DNA from: Welwitschia mirabilis
Lineage: Eukaryota; Gnetophyta; Gnetopsida; Welwitschiales
Direction: 5' to 3'
DNA length: 64,000 nucleotides
Assembly: GCA_051453625.1 (NCBI GenBank)
Contig: JBOZIK010000001.1
Coordinates: 92,283,416 to 92,347,415, forward strand
Shown: positions 23,872 to 35,950 of the stretch, one piece after another
Position numbering within the stretch: position 1 is the stretch's first letter
Layout: each line of letters opens with the position of its first letter
The notes under the pieces: generated by a model
Database searches by the model: none
What the model saw: only the letters and a program-made list of their open reading frames with translations
Told to the model about the DNA's origin: nothing
Translations under genes and position numbers: made by a program

Positions 23872-25250
23872 TGATAAGATCAAGAACCCTAGAGAGGAAG
23901 GGTAAATAGGTTCTTTCAAAAAACTGAACAAGTAATTTAAAATAAATTAAATTTGAAATACAACTTGCATATAAAAATAAATTATTCTAGGAAATTCATA
24001 GTATGATAAAATACTAAATGTAAAGAATCAAAAATAAAAACACAAACTACCACTTTGATGCAGGCTAGATTTATAGTGGTTTGAGAAAGCCTCTACTCCA
24101 ATCTCAATGATCAGCTTCTCCTAAGCTAGATCTCAGATCTTTGTTACTCGACTGGGTATTTTAGGTTCATCTATAACCTTTACAAGCTGATTTTTCCAGG
24201 CTAAGTTTCAACCTTTAAAACGGACTTTTTAAGGCTTAATCTCAACCTATAGCATGAAATTTTTAAGGCTTAGTCTCAACCTTTAAAAAGCAAGATAGTG
24301 ATGTAATAATATCTCAAAAGCACAGATATCACTCGTTCTAATAGTAGTATAATAGATAAAGCTCTCCTCCTGTAGAAGTACAACTAATGAAGCTCTATAT
24401 TTAACTTTGAATGAAGTAAGTATGCCAATGGTAGTTCTTCTCCAGTCAGAAATGAAGAAGCTAAGATACAACATTGATAACAATTCCAATGCATAGTTTG
24501 ATTTTTTAGATCTAAATAAGCTTGATCGAATAAAAGTGGTTCCAAAAGATTAATTGGTCATCCATGGCTTAGCTATTTATAATGGAAGGCTATTAGGGTT
24601 TATTACATTTGAATTGTACCTTCAATGATTATAAATGATTAAAAAACAACTATCTAATCTCTAGATAATGGATACATAACATTTAGAAAAATTTCTTTTC
24701 CACTTTTTTCAGTCAACTCCACAAAAATCTAGTCGAATTTATGTGATGCCATGAATTACACAGGTTACTCGAGAGAAAGATTTGGTCACCCTAAGTTTTT
24801 ATGTCTCCATGTCCAATTGATCCCATCTAGGTTCCATTGATCCTAGTCTAGTTGATCCCATCCTGGGTCCAGTCGACCCCTTGTCTCCCAATCTAGGAAT
24901 ACTATCTAATAGGTCCTCAAATTCAGTTGACCTATGAAAGCCTAGTCGACCCCTTGACATTCAGTTCAAGGACTCTGGTTCTTTAAGTTACAAATTCGAT
25001 CGACCCCATCAAAATTTGATTGACTTCTTTAGATGCATTCTATTTTCCTTTGATAGATTCAGGTGCAGTTGGTCCCTCTAAGATCTGATCAATCCCTCTG
25101 GAGGATGAAATAATTGAATAGATTTTTGGTGCATATTTTAGTTTCATATTTCAACTTGTAAAAACCTTAAACTCTTTTGCACAAAATACACAAAATTTAC
25201 TATACAAAATACATTTATTTTGATATCAATTAGCAAAACATAATTCAATA
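23872..25250 (-). repeat. Element C 5' LTR
   Basis: Partner of 18009-19383. On the minus strand it ends 'cttatca' at 23872, directly before the primer site. The other end, near 25250, reads TATTGAATTATG on the minus strand, a C-to-T version of the TGTTGAATTATG start. The small minus frame 24489-24283 inside it is not a gene. Confidence 0.92.
24711..25096. repeat. GTCGACCCC-like motif array in the 5' LTR of C
   Basis: About 12 degenerate copies matching those of the 3' LTR, for instance 24711, 24731, 24837, 24852, 24870, 24924, 24944 and 24999. Well-kept copies are near 24871, 24945 and 25000 (gtcgacccc, gtcgacccc, atcgacccc). Confidence 0.75.
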
Positions 25251-26450
25251 ATTAATATATTACCATAAAAAAGCACATGTATTATTTAAAAAGAAGAAGG
25301 ATGGAATATTAAGAATAGGCATTAATTATAAATAGTTAAATAAGATTATCATTAAGAATAAGTATTTCCTACTAAGAATATATGAAATTTTTCATTAGAT
25401 CAAGGAGCTTAAGGTATTCTCAAAAGTTGATTTAAAATATGGATATCAGCAACTTTAAGTTAAGGAAGAAGATATTCATAAAATAGTATTTTGAACTTTC
25501 TATGGATATTATGAGTTCACTGTTATGTCTTTTGATTTAACTAATGCCCTTACCATATTTATGAGTCTTATGAATTACATCTATTAACCACATCTTGATT
25601 CCTTTATAATAGTATTTATTGATGATATCCTCATTTATTCCAAGACTTATGTAAAGCATGAGAAATACTTCAGAATAGTATTACAAACTTTGCAAGATCA
25701 CTAATTATATTCTAATACGAAAAAATATTCTTTTCAAAAGGAATCCATTTAATTTCTAGGACATGTAGTATCTAAGAAACGTCTTTTAGTTGATCAAGAT
25801 AAATTTGGAACAATTATGAAATAGCTACTACCTACAAATATTACTAAGACTACAAGCTTTTTGATCTTATTGGGTACTATTGTTGATTTATTTTCAATTT
25901 CTCTAAGATAGCTTCTTTATTAAGAAGCCTTTTAAAGAAAAATAAAGACTTCTAATAGAAAAATTATTACTAGTTATTTCATCATCTTAAAGAATTTTTA
26001 ACTAGTGCTTTAATCTTAGCAATGCTAGATGATTCAAAGATATTTTTAGTATATAATAATGCATTAATAGAAGGTTTTACAGTAGTTCTTAAATAGGATA
26101 AAGGAGTAATATGTTGTGTATTAAGACAACTTAAAACTCATGAGAAAAAATATTTTATTTATTTTTTGAATTACCTACGGTAATTTTTTCTTTAAAGTTG
26201 TAAAAGCATCATCTCTATGGTGTCAATTTTCATGTTTTAATAAATTAGAAGAGTGTAAAATACATTTTTACTTAATCAAACTTAAACCTAATGTAAAGAG
26301 GATGGATGAAATATCTATATGATTTAATTAGATAAGGGAAATAAGGTTGCAGATACTCTTAGTAGATAAGGTTAGCTGAAATTAATCATGAAATTTTGAA
26401 GCCAAATTACTGCCGTTATCTTAGAATGACTAAAAAAGCATGAGAATTAT
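25251..26450 (+). pseudogene. Element B reverse transcriptase core and RNase H
   Basis: It continues the RT interrupted at 18008: KKDG-type block near 25290, then FSKVDLKYGYQQLKVKEEDI around 25420-25475, F-G/T-F-Y-G-Y-Y-E-F near 25490-25520, and the catalytic F-I-D-D-I-L-I-Y-S at 25615-25641 with both Asp intact. RNase H follows, with VLRQLKTHEKKYF near 26115-26160 and ADTLSR near 26345-26370. Stops interrupt the frame in several places. Unlike most other active sites in the window, this RT box has not decayed. Confidence 0.88.
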
Positions 26451-27940
26451 CAAAAATTAAAGGACAAATTATAAATTAACACATTTTACTATTTATTTAG
26501 ATGCCATTATTAGGTTTAATGGAAGAGCTTTTGTTCCTAATATAGATGGAATTAGACATAATTTAATGTTTGAATTTCATAATCCATCTTTAGCAAGTCA
26601 TACTAAAGGAACTAAAATGTATCAAACATAAGATAGAAATTTTGGTGATAAGGATGAAGAAAGATATAGCAAAATTTATGTCAAGATATCTTAAGGTAGA
26701 ACATAAANNNNNNNNNNNNNNNNNNNNNNNNNNNNNNNNNNNNNNNNNNNNNNNNNNNNNNNNNNNNNNNNNNNNNNNNNNNNNNNNNNNNNNNNNNNNN
26801 NNNNNNNTCAAGATATCTTAAGGTAGAACATAAAAATCTAGTAAGATTACTTTATTCTCATGACATTCTAGAATATAAATGGGATGTGATTTATATGAGC
26901 TTTATTTAGGACTTTGAAAAACTCAAAAAAGTAATGACTCTATCATGGTGATAATTAATGGAAAAATTAAGTTAGTACATTTCATTCTAGTAAAATTTAC
27001 TAATGTGTCAAAGATAGAACCAAAGTATATATTTAAAATGTTACTCGATCGCATGATGTGCCTTATTAATTATCTTTAATAGAGATTTAAAATTTACTCC
27101 TAAGTTTTAGAAAGAATTAAAAATGGATTTAGGAACTAAGTTAAATATGAGCACTACATTTCATCCTTAAAGAGATGATTAGAAAGAAACACTTAATCAA
27201 ATTTTAGAATATATTCTTAATGTCTGTATTCTAGGTAATTCCAAGAGTTAGAAAAAGGACTTACCATTAGTAGAATTTGCATATAATAATAGTTGTCAAA
27301 GTTAAATTCAAATGGCTCTACTTAAAGCCCTATATGGTATAAAATGTAGAGCACTTACTTCATAGATAAAATCTGAAGAAATATTGATTATACAATTAAA
27401 ATTTTTATGAAAAAATAAACAATAAAATAAGGATCATTAACAATAGATCTAACAAAGTAGAAGATAGACAAAAGATGTATATAAACTATTAAAGATATGA
27501 TCTTGAGTTTTAAATAAGTGATCATGTATTCCTTAAAGTATTACTAATGAAATCAATAATAAGAGGAGTTAAGAAATCAAAATAACTCCTTGATTTATTA
27601 GATCATTTGAAATATTAGAAAAAATTAAATCTGTTGCATACAGGATTACTCTACCTCATCGATTATTGCACATGCATAATGTTTTTCGTGTAAGTATGCT
27701 AAGAAAGTATATTAGAGATCCTTCCAATGTATTAAATTGATCTCATATTCAAATGGAACTAAATTGTTTGATTATAAAGAAGCTAAAAGCAAATGCTAGA
27801 CCAATGAACTATTAATTTATGAAATAGGAAGATCCATTAAGTGAAGATAAAGTGGAGCAATTATAGTGTTGATGAAGCTACTTATAAGCTAAAGGAAATA
27901 ATGAAAAACCAATACCCAAATAATTTTTTTAAATCTTATA
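26451..27940 (+). pseudogene. Element B integrase with chromodomain-like tail
   Basis: A K-W-D-V-I-Y-M-type block lies near 26875, then V-I-I-N-G-K near 26950 (first catalytic Asp replaced by Asn), F-N-R-D-L-K-F-T near 27075 (second Asp replaced by Asn) and a TTFHP block near 27150. The Glu in the K-E-T-L-N-Q-I-L-E block near 27185 appears to be kept. MHNVFRVSMLRKYIRDPS at about 27669-27726 is the usual end of the integrase. V-D-E-A-T-Y-K-L-K-E and N-Q-Y-P-N-N-F near 27868-27930 look like the end of a Tekay-group chromodomain. Stops are numerous. A 100-N gap lies at 26708-26807. Confidence 0.85.
26708..26807. other. Assembly gap, 100 N, with duplicated 27-bp flanks
   Basis: The 27 bases before the gap (26681-26707) are repeated exactly after it (26808-26834). 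This looks like an overlap between two contigs that was not merged, so there may be no missing DNA here. Confidence 0.95.
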
Positions 27941-28001
27941 ATAGGTAACTATGTATTCTTGAACTCTTTATGTATCTTGATTCCTAGGGATGAATCAGTC
28001 T

Positions 28002-28014
28002 AAGTGAGAAAGAA
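28002..28014 (+). other. Element B polypurine tract
   Basis: The sequence 'aagtgagaaagaa' directly precedes the TGTCATATCC start of the 3' LTR, as in many plant Ty3/gypsy elements. One T interrupts the purines. Confidence 0.75.
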
Positions 28015-31000
28015 TGTCATATCCACCATTTGGTAAACCTTAATTCCTTAGATATTAAGCATATTAAGTGTTTAACTAAATTATGAATTACTCTATGTTA
28101 AAATTACTGTAAAAATAAGATGGTATTTTAGATGTATCTTATTTTGTAATTTTTATAATTCAATATGAAAATAATAATACTTATGTTATAAAGATTTTTA
28201 GGATAAAAGCTATTTAAACATTTAAAACAATATAACCCCATTATGTAAGGAAGTTAAATCACTTTATAAAACTAATAAATTAAAAATTTTAATAGTACAA
28301 AATAATATTTTACATATTATTTATTCATTTGAATTCTTGGTAAATGTGACAAGTATACTATATTATGAATAAACATTTGCTTCTTTATGTTATATAATTA
28401 ATAGATTGTATGCATTATAGAATAGATGAGCATGTGAATAAGTACATGCACTCTTAGCTAGAACTAAGAATAATAAATAAGTAGATTTACTCTTTCATAA
28501 CTTTTATCTTCTTGAAATATGTAAAGGCACTTGATTCATAACATAGTTATTAATTTTTCCATTGGAATTGAAGAGTTTATCTCATTATTCCATATGACAA
28601 TTTTAATATTTATGCATTTATCTTTTTGATGCATGTCTTGGATGCATTAAACATATTTATGAATCTATGAAGGATTAGCATGAGAAAATGATTCATATAA
28701 TTAACCTTACTAATTAAAGTAATAAAATTACTCAGCCTAGTTAGGTGCACGAGTTATAAATATGATGTTATTTCTTATACTCCAATGTTACTTATTACTC
28801 ATTCCACTTATCAATGATAAATCATTAATCCTATGATTTTGAACTATGTGCCTTTTATTTATCTATATATAGAGACCCTTACTCTCTTATAAAAAGTACG
28901 TAAGTGCATTTCCTTATTTCCTCTCTATTTCTTCTCATTCTCTTTATTTGGAGTTTTGATCTTAGAAGCTTTGGCCTAAGGATTCTTGAGCTTGAATAAT
29001 TCATCAATCTGCAACCATCAAGGACATATTAATTTTCCCAAGTAACCTTTTTACTCATGTTGGTCATATGATCTCTTTTAAAGATTCTAGTAGCATGATG
29101 ATATATTTCATTAGGATATTATTTATGAATATTTTGAAATTATAGTTTTTTATTATTTTCTTCCATTGGCTCTCACCAAAATAATAGGGAAATATGATGG
29201 GTCTCTTATGCTTAGTGGTGGAGGTTAGTTGATGACTATGGCTAAGTAACCAAGGGTTTCACTATTAAAAAAGGGGGGATGGGGAAAAATTAGGTACCCA
29301 TGTTTATTTTGTATTAATATACATAATATTATATTTTTCATCTATTATGCATTAGGACCATCTTATTAGGAGTAAAGATCTAATCCTCAAAAACCACTTT
29401 TAAGCTAATAATCCTTTATCGTAATCCTAAGGCTCATGGTAAATGCTTTTGTGAATTAATTTTATTTTTCTTTCTACATTACTTTACACTAGTAATATTT
29501 AGTTAAGATATATTATAAATAATTAGTTTAACTATTATATTCATTATTTTAATAATTTAAATTATTACATAACTAATTGTAGAATCTTTACTATGTTTTC
29601 ATAGCAAAAGTTAAATTTCCAAAATAGAGGCATAGGATAAGAATATCATAGCTCATTAAATAAAAGGTATAAATTAGTATTTTTTTTATAATTCAAAGAT
29701 TGTATTATGATTGTGAAAATTTAAAAATAGTAATTTTCTAGTATGCAATATTTTTTAAAGAAAATTATTTATGAAAATATTTAAAAATAAATGTTTAAAA
29801 AAATCTATTAACTTATGTTTCTATAACTAAAATTAATGCTATCTGAAAACTTGAGCATCCTAAGTTGTAGATACTAAAATAAGATTTTCAAAATATCTTG
29901 AATCATTTAAAAACTTAAAATATTTTAAAAGTTATGGTCATTTTAGTGTAGTACAGTATGACTGTAATTTTAAAAAATTTAATAGTTTTTAACCTTAAAT
30001 CATGACCTAAGAAATAACATTTTTAGAATTATAAGATAGGTTAAGTTATTTTTTAAGGATCCTATTATGAGTCTAGTTTATGAAAACTTCTACTAGTTTT
30101 AAAGGATCCTATTATGAATCTAGTTTATGAAAAACTACTATAATTTATTTTCACTTAATAATAAAGTAATTATTAATCTTTGATTATGATATCTCTTTAA
30201 GTCCAAAACTTTAATATTAATTTCTTAAATTACTAAAAATTTATTAAATAAAATTATATAGGTAATTTTAGTGTATAAGATAATTGTTATTAGTAGCCTT
30301 AAGTTACATTGATTAGGAATAAAATTTTATTAGAAGAAATACCTATTTTACCTTTTTCTTTTATCTTACTTTGAACATGCATGCTTATAAGAGTTTTCAC
30401 CTTAGTAGTTTAAGTAACATGAATAGTATCTTATTTATCACTTATTTTCTTGACTTACAATGTAGCTATATGAGTCTTAGATAAAGGATTATGTCTTAAT
30501 AATCATGCTTAAGCTATACTTTCTTTTGTTTATCTTCATTACACATAACCATGGAGATTTTCATATGAGGATGAAAGAATGCTTCTACAGTTGCCATAGA
30601 TCTAGATATGGCTTAGTTCTTTGAAGTGAATTATTAAAATATGATTTGATACATTCTAAATATTCTTATTATTAATGAAAAAAAAGGAAAAGAATAATTT
30701 CTTTATTTATACTTTTATTACTATAATCTTGAATACAAAGATGTTCTAGTATGCTTGTTTTATCTTTTGTATGATTGTTGTATAAGATAAACTCAATAAT
30801 GATTAGAATTATTATAACTAAGTAAATAATTCATTAAATATTCACATCAGTGAAAATTATATGCATGTATTTGTATGGTATATTTATCAAATAGGACTAA
30901 ATTAAGCTAATCCTAGCAGTGATCATCATCATACTTGGAATTCACCATTAAGGTGAATTGCATTACATTTTTTATAGTAATACTTTTTTGAAAGTGGATT

Positions 31001-31689
31001 TGATTATGAATCTTCTACCCTTAATTTGATCATCACTCTCCTACCCTTTCCATGTATAAACTTACTCTGACTTATGTTCCAAGCCCTTGGAATCAATAGA
31101 TCATGTTGCACTATCCAAAGATATTTCAAGGAAGTAGGGGTTACTTGTAAGCATGCATCCACCTCACATACTACCTATCACCTATATTAGAAGTATATCA
31201 AGGTGAAGTGTAAGGCTATGGAGTTAATCCCAGCCACATTCATATAGTTTAGAACCTAGTGTAAAACTAGCTCACATCCATAGGATGGCTAAACATTGAG
31301 TTGAAGTGCCATTAATAGAATTGCAACTTCTTATTATATTGATTATCCTCAAACTTATCCATGTATATTTTATAACAATTTTAAATCTCCTTAATTATTT
31401 ATAAGATATCTTTTTTATGTAGTGGAAAACTAGGAAGAAATAGAGGGCATTCCTTGTAATATTTCCATTATTTATAAATCCAAATAGCCTAAAAACTAAT
31501 TATAGGTAAATATATAATAATAATATGATTTATTTTTCTCATAATATAAAAATATTAATAAAGGAATGAGTACAATTTAATCCTAGGTTTTACTGTGTAT
31601 ATTAATTACTAATATTAGGATAAGAAAGGAAAAGAAAAGAAAATTAAAAAAAGGTACTTAATTAGGGTAAGTAAAAATAAGGTATTACA
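28015..31689 (+). repeat. Element B 3' LTR
   Basis: Direct repeat of 11594-15175, from TGTCATATCC to 'ggtattaca'. It is slightly longer than its partner because of a local 47-bp duplication (30051-30145) and a second small duplication near 30980-31030. No target duplication could be confirmed around B. Confidence 0.85.
30051..30145 (+). repeat. 47-bp tandem duplication inside the 3' LTR of B
   Basis: The block 'ggatcctattatga' plus 'tctagtttatgaaaa' occurs at 30057 and again at 30104. The 5' LTR has it once (near 13615). The duplication therefore arose after insertion of B. Confidence 0.85.
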
Positions 31690-32288
31690 TTACATCCCCT
31701 TTCTATGTTGAGACCTAATGAGAATAGATTAATCCTACTAGATTCTTATGTTCTTAATTAAGTTATTAATAATTTAAACACTTTGATTTAGATTTTACTG
31801 ATCTTTTTTCACTCCTATCTATTAAAATTTTTGTTTCATGTTTTAATAAATTTTAATTTCTCTAGGATTATCTCACACTAATGGATTATGAAATTTAAAC
31901 ATTACCTTATGTCTGATCTCATCAATACTAGGAATTAAAAAATTTTGCTTAAATCTAATAATACCATTTTGATTAATACTAAAATGTAGGAATCAAAAAC
32001 CTTTTCTTAAATCTTATATATCATATAAAGTAATTTTTCTACTTAAGCCTTTAATTTTCAATAGTTATTATCTTTTTTCCAACCATATAAATTAATAACA
32101 GGTATTTAACTTTGCATTTTCATAACTTATTCAAGATAACCATGTCTACTAAGTGCATCTACAACTTTATTTCCTTTGCTTTCATAATATAAAATTTCAA
32201 GATTAAAATTACAAAGAAATTTCATCCATCATTTGTACCTACGGTTTAAGTTTGATTAAGGGATAATGTTTTTCAGACTCTTATTAAT
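31690..32288 (-). pseudogene. Element F RNase H end and integrase N-terminal part
   Basis: On the minus strand from 32288: K-S-L-K-N-I-I-P, then FNLEILYYESKGNKVVDALS near 32205-32145, which is the end of Ty3/gypsy RNase H with V-V-D-A-L-S-R. Further down, a reading with EHKNLVGLIYSH near 31760-31720 corresponds to the integrase block that precedes the K-W-D-V-I motif, and the piece ends within that motif at 31690. Frame changes and stops are frequent. The core continues at 11593, beyond element B. The other side is cut by element G within the T-D-H-K-S-L motif. Confidence 0.8.
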
Positions 32289-33758
32289 CATAGCTTTGTA
32301 GTGATCCAAAATTTATCTGAGTCTATACTTAGAATCATTCTTCCATAGGGATATATGACATCAGTTTAATTAAGAGAAACAACATTAATTCTACTTATAA
32401 TTAAAAACTCAAATAACAAAAAAATCAAAAGTTGAGAGAGAAAGTGATCTTTTACTAGTGACACAAGGGAATGAATATGCTCCAAGGATCCAGCCAATTT
32501 ATTCAACTTTCCTTCTTATCTTCAATGATTCCTATATTTTCAAACATATACTAAATCATCAAGTCATTAAGGCTCTTCATGAAGGCATAATCTCATCTAC
32601 TACATGAGTGTTGGGGAGTTATCCAATCCTCTTATTACTTCATAGCTCTTTATAAGCATGAAATATATGAACTAAAGTTCATAAGATCCATTAAAAAATA
32701 GGAACTATAAATTACAAAAGTAACTTCAAATAATTTATATGATTTAAAAGAGCTTGAAAATGATGTAATCTTTACCTAAAGATTGTCAATACCATTCTAC
32801 TATGCATTAACAATAAAAAAATGAACCCTACCTTAAGAACTAGTTGTACCTAAACATTCTAATACCAATTAAAATTATGCATTAATAATAAAATAGTTTA
32901 ATTTAATTATATATTAAAATTAAAAGAAATCATATATTACATCAAATAAAGAAGAAGAAGGAGAAGAATCCCTCCACTAGCCTTGGATTATTTTGCCCCC
33001 AAGAAAGATGATTAGGACTCCATGATATCCAAGACTCTAATTCCTTCTGATGTTGAGCCAACCAAAAGATGTTTACAATGGAGTACTAAGGACATTTTGT
33101 AGATGAAGAAAGAATTGGAGATATATGATCATGATTATATTAGGTGTCATCTTTATGTGCTAGATGGACAATTACATCAGAAGGGGGTTACAATGAATGG
33201 TTTCTTAGGGAGAAAGTTATAGATATTTGACATGTAGCCACAAAGAAAGATTCTTCATATTCATATGCAAACAGAGTAATGATGTGTTCTTTAACTACTG
33301 ATGATACTTCTAACAAATACCATATCATGTATCTTCATCTCGATCATCCTCATTATTCCATGTATCACTATGATGTATTAATTTGTACTTCTACCACATG
33401 TCATCAAATTTAAAGGTTAAATCTAACTTTTATTTGACTAAGCCCATAGGTGCAACTTTATTAATTCCCTAAGAAGATGTGGCAATGTGATTTTTTCACC
33501 ATTCTACCTTCGAAGGCCAATGGTGCTAGTAGTTCTAGCTAGTAACACTAGTATTCAGTGCTAAAAAATCATTAAGTTTTGCATAGGTTGGTAGAAGGCA
33601 CCAATTAATCTGCTAATGTTAATAGAAGTCTGTAATTTCATAAAAAGTGATAAAACGAATAGAAAACATTAATATGTGATAAAACCATTAATTTATTGTT
33701 TCTCCCTATCCTGAATTAATCTTTTTTACTTGCTTAAAATGTCAATTTTGACATGTAA
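32289..33758 (-). repeat. Element G 3' LTR
   Basis: Direct repeat of 45052-46518. Shared landmarks are 'cttagaatcat' (32328 and 45098), 'acatgagtgtt' (32603 and 45364), 'gtgataaaac' (33648, 33679) and the end 'gtcaattttgacatg' (33741-33755 and 46501-46515). On the minus strand the LTR starts near TGTCAAAATTGACAT. Confidence 0.9.
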
Positions 33759-33770
33759 ACCCACCTTATA
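33759..33770 (-). other. Element G polypurine tract, weak
   Basis: The minus strand reads 'ataaggtgggtt' directly before the 3' LTR. It is a short G-rich purine run with T interruptions, supported by position. Confidence 0.5.
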
Positions 33771-35950
33771 ACCAATCTTTTGCTATACCATTAGTAAAAA
33801 GGTGATGAAGAAATGGTGACATAGAAAAATTGACTAAGTAAAAATGGCAAGTAAGGAAATGCTATGACATTTTTGAAAATTTTTTATCAATTTTTAACAA
33901 TTAGGCATCAAAACTTTAAAGAAAAAAATTCTATAAAAGCATGTGACATACCTCCTAACCAAAAGTTAACTTTATCCTCAAAGTTACAAAGATGGAAAAT
34001 TTATATAAAGCTTTTGAAAGTAAGTTAATTAGTTTAGCACATGATGATGATGAATGTATTTAGGGAAAATAATGCAATGCAAGGCTTAAACTAAAATGCA
34101 ATTTTTAGAAAACATTAAACATTAAACCTAATGGAAAATGCATCAATCCATGAATTCAAAAGGTATAATACCTTAGATAATGGCCATATTTATTAAAAAT
34201 TTCTTAAATTTTACTCTAAATTTAAATGTGTAATATTATTAAACAATCAAGATATTCTCTAAGTAAACCTGCAAGTAATAAAAAATTAATTAAGCAAAAT
34301 CTTAAGTATATAGGTTAAATAAAGTAAACATAAAAGAATCTCCCAATTCCACCTTTTTCATTCCAATTTACCTTTTCTACAATCATGCCTTCTTCTTGTT
34401 CCAAGCATTTTGATCTAATTAGGAATCTAGCATTATGACATCTCCTTCTAATAGAGTTAAAGATGTTGATTTATAAAGGAGTTAGTGTTGCATTGTCAGT
34501 CAGTGTTTATAGACTTGATGTAGTTGAACATGTCATAAATTAAATTGTTAGAGCTGGATTACTTGTAAGCATTCATAGCCTTAATAAAATTAACTAAATC
34601 CAATTTTAATTAATCATTAATTAATGTGATTTTGGATATGATTTTTTTTTTAAATCATCCTTCTCATATTTAATAAATTTAATGCACATAAATTTGTCAT
34701 TTGATCATTAGCCTAATCAAGATAAATCTTATCCCCATAAAATGCTTGAAAATAATTTACTTGACATAAAAGTAGATTTAGTTTAATTCAACCATTTTTT
34801 CCCATTGGAAAAGTTTAAGTGAAATTAACTTTAATAAGTTAACTCAAAAATAAATAAAACTTCTTCTCAAAAATTATAGGTAAACTTAAAGTCTACCTAG
34901 TTTAAAATAATAGTGTGATCACTTATTAACGGTTTATTCACTTAGGGCTATTAATTAGGATCATCTAATCTAATGAACTAATGAATAGATGGAAGGAAAT
35001 GATGGTTGATGAAGTTTATTTATTTGAATGATAAAAATAGGAGGAATGGAAAGTATGGTTTGAGGTGGTAATGACTTATTTAGTGGAGTGAGTGAAATTT
35101 TAGGTTTCCTACCTAAAAATGTTTAAGACGGTGATTATACAGGTGGAAGTGCTTGGGCAATTTTAGGCAAGAAAGGGCATTAAGCACCAATTTTTTAACA
35201 TTTTTAATTATTTTAAATTAAAGTTTATTCTAAAAGGAAAATTTATACTAAAAGAAAAAACTAATATAAATTCATGCAACAAAAGGAAAAGATTTTCAAG
35301 TATTTTTCCAATCTATTGCAAATGTGAAGGCTCAAAATAATGAATGCAATATTCAAATGATGAGTTAAATTATAAAATGCATTCAAAGAGTATACTAAAT
35401 TCTTATAAATATTTATGCATGAATTCAAAAAGTTAAAAAAAATCAACATTAGCAGTAAAATTTATTCATTTGAAATTAGAAGTTTTCAACCCTTAACCTA
35501 TTCCTACTTACTTAACAACTCATGCAAGATGTTATTTCTCGGTAAAGATAAAGGTGAAGTAAAAACCGTAATAGATGAATGATTATCAAGGAAGGTATCA
35601 AAAGATGGTTCCAAAGATGAGTATTTNNNNNNNNNNNNNNNNNNNNNNNNNNNNNNNNNNNNNNNNNNNNNNNNNNNNNNNNNNNNNNNNNNNNNNNNNN
35701 NNNNNNNNNNNNNNNNNNNNNNNNNNTTACTAATCATGAAAACTTCATAAAGTAAATACATAAGTTAAGTTTAAGATATTCAAGTGATAACATGATGTTA
35801 ACTAAAAGAATGTGTTAAAAAGAAATTTAGATAATGACAAGAGGAAGATCCTCCTCATTAAGAGGAGATTTCAAAATAAGTGCTTTTATCATGTTTAAGA
35901 TTTTATCAGTAGATGACTCATAAATTTTTAACATTTGTCCATTAACTTTT
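33771..35950 (-). other. Element G tail between integrase and 3' LTR
   Basis: Athila elements often carry an envelope-like frame or remnants of it at this place. Here no coherent reading, signal peptide or membrane segment was found. Open frames (35449-35261, and one running through the gap) are short and unlike known proteins. The purine-rich part 34980-35160 is G-richer than its surroundings but has no recognisable content. Confidence 0.55.
35627..35726. other. Assembly gap, 100 N
   Basis: Placeholder gap of unknown length in the tail of element G. No clear flank duplication. Confidence 0.95.

Larger units (their letters stand above)
18009..25250 (-). mobile_element. Element C: Ty1/copia retrotransposon nested in the RT of B
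   Basis: C is about 7.24 kb with LTRs of about 1.38 kb at both ends, a primer site, a polypurine tract, and gag, integrase, RT and RNase H remnants on the minus strand. The flanks are 'attag' (18004-18008) and 'attaa' (25251-25255), a probable 5-bp target duplication with one change. The interior is only 4.5 kb and lacks the N-terminal gag, so C was probably defective or has lost sequence. The primer and polypurine sequences and the long LTRs recall SIRE-type copia elements; that lineage call is tentative. RNase H and the RT YVDD box are better kept than the integrase. Confidence 0.92.
11594..31689 (+). mobile_element. Element B: Tekay-like Ty3/gypsy retrotransposon carrying a nested copia
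   Basis: B has two long direct LTRs (about 3.58 and 3.68 kb), an initiator-Met-type primer site, gag, protease, RT, RNase H, integrase and a chromodomain-like tail on the plus strand, and a polypurine tract before the 3' LTR. Without the nested copia C (18009-25250) it is about 12.9 kb. It split the integrase of element F, whose two halves lie at 10491-11593 and 31690-32288. Lineage: the tail after integrase reads like the Tekay/Del group (V-D-E-A-T, then Y-P). All genes carry stops. One 100-N gap with duplicated flanks interrupts the integrase. Confidence 0.85.

Noticed and set aside
33771-35950. Envelope-like gene of an Athila element
   Set aside because: The position would fit, but no coherent reading, signal peptide or membrane segment is visible.
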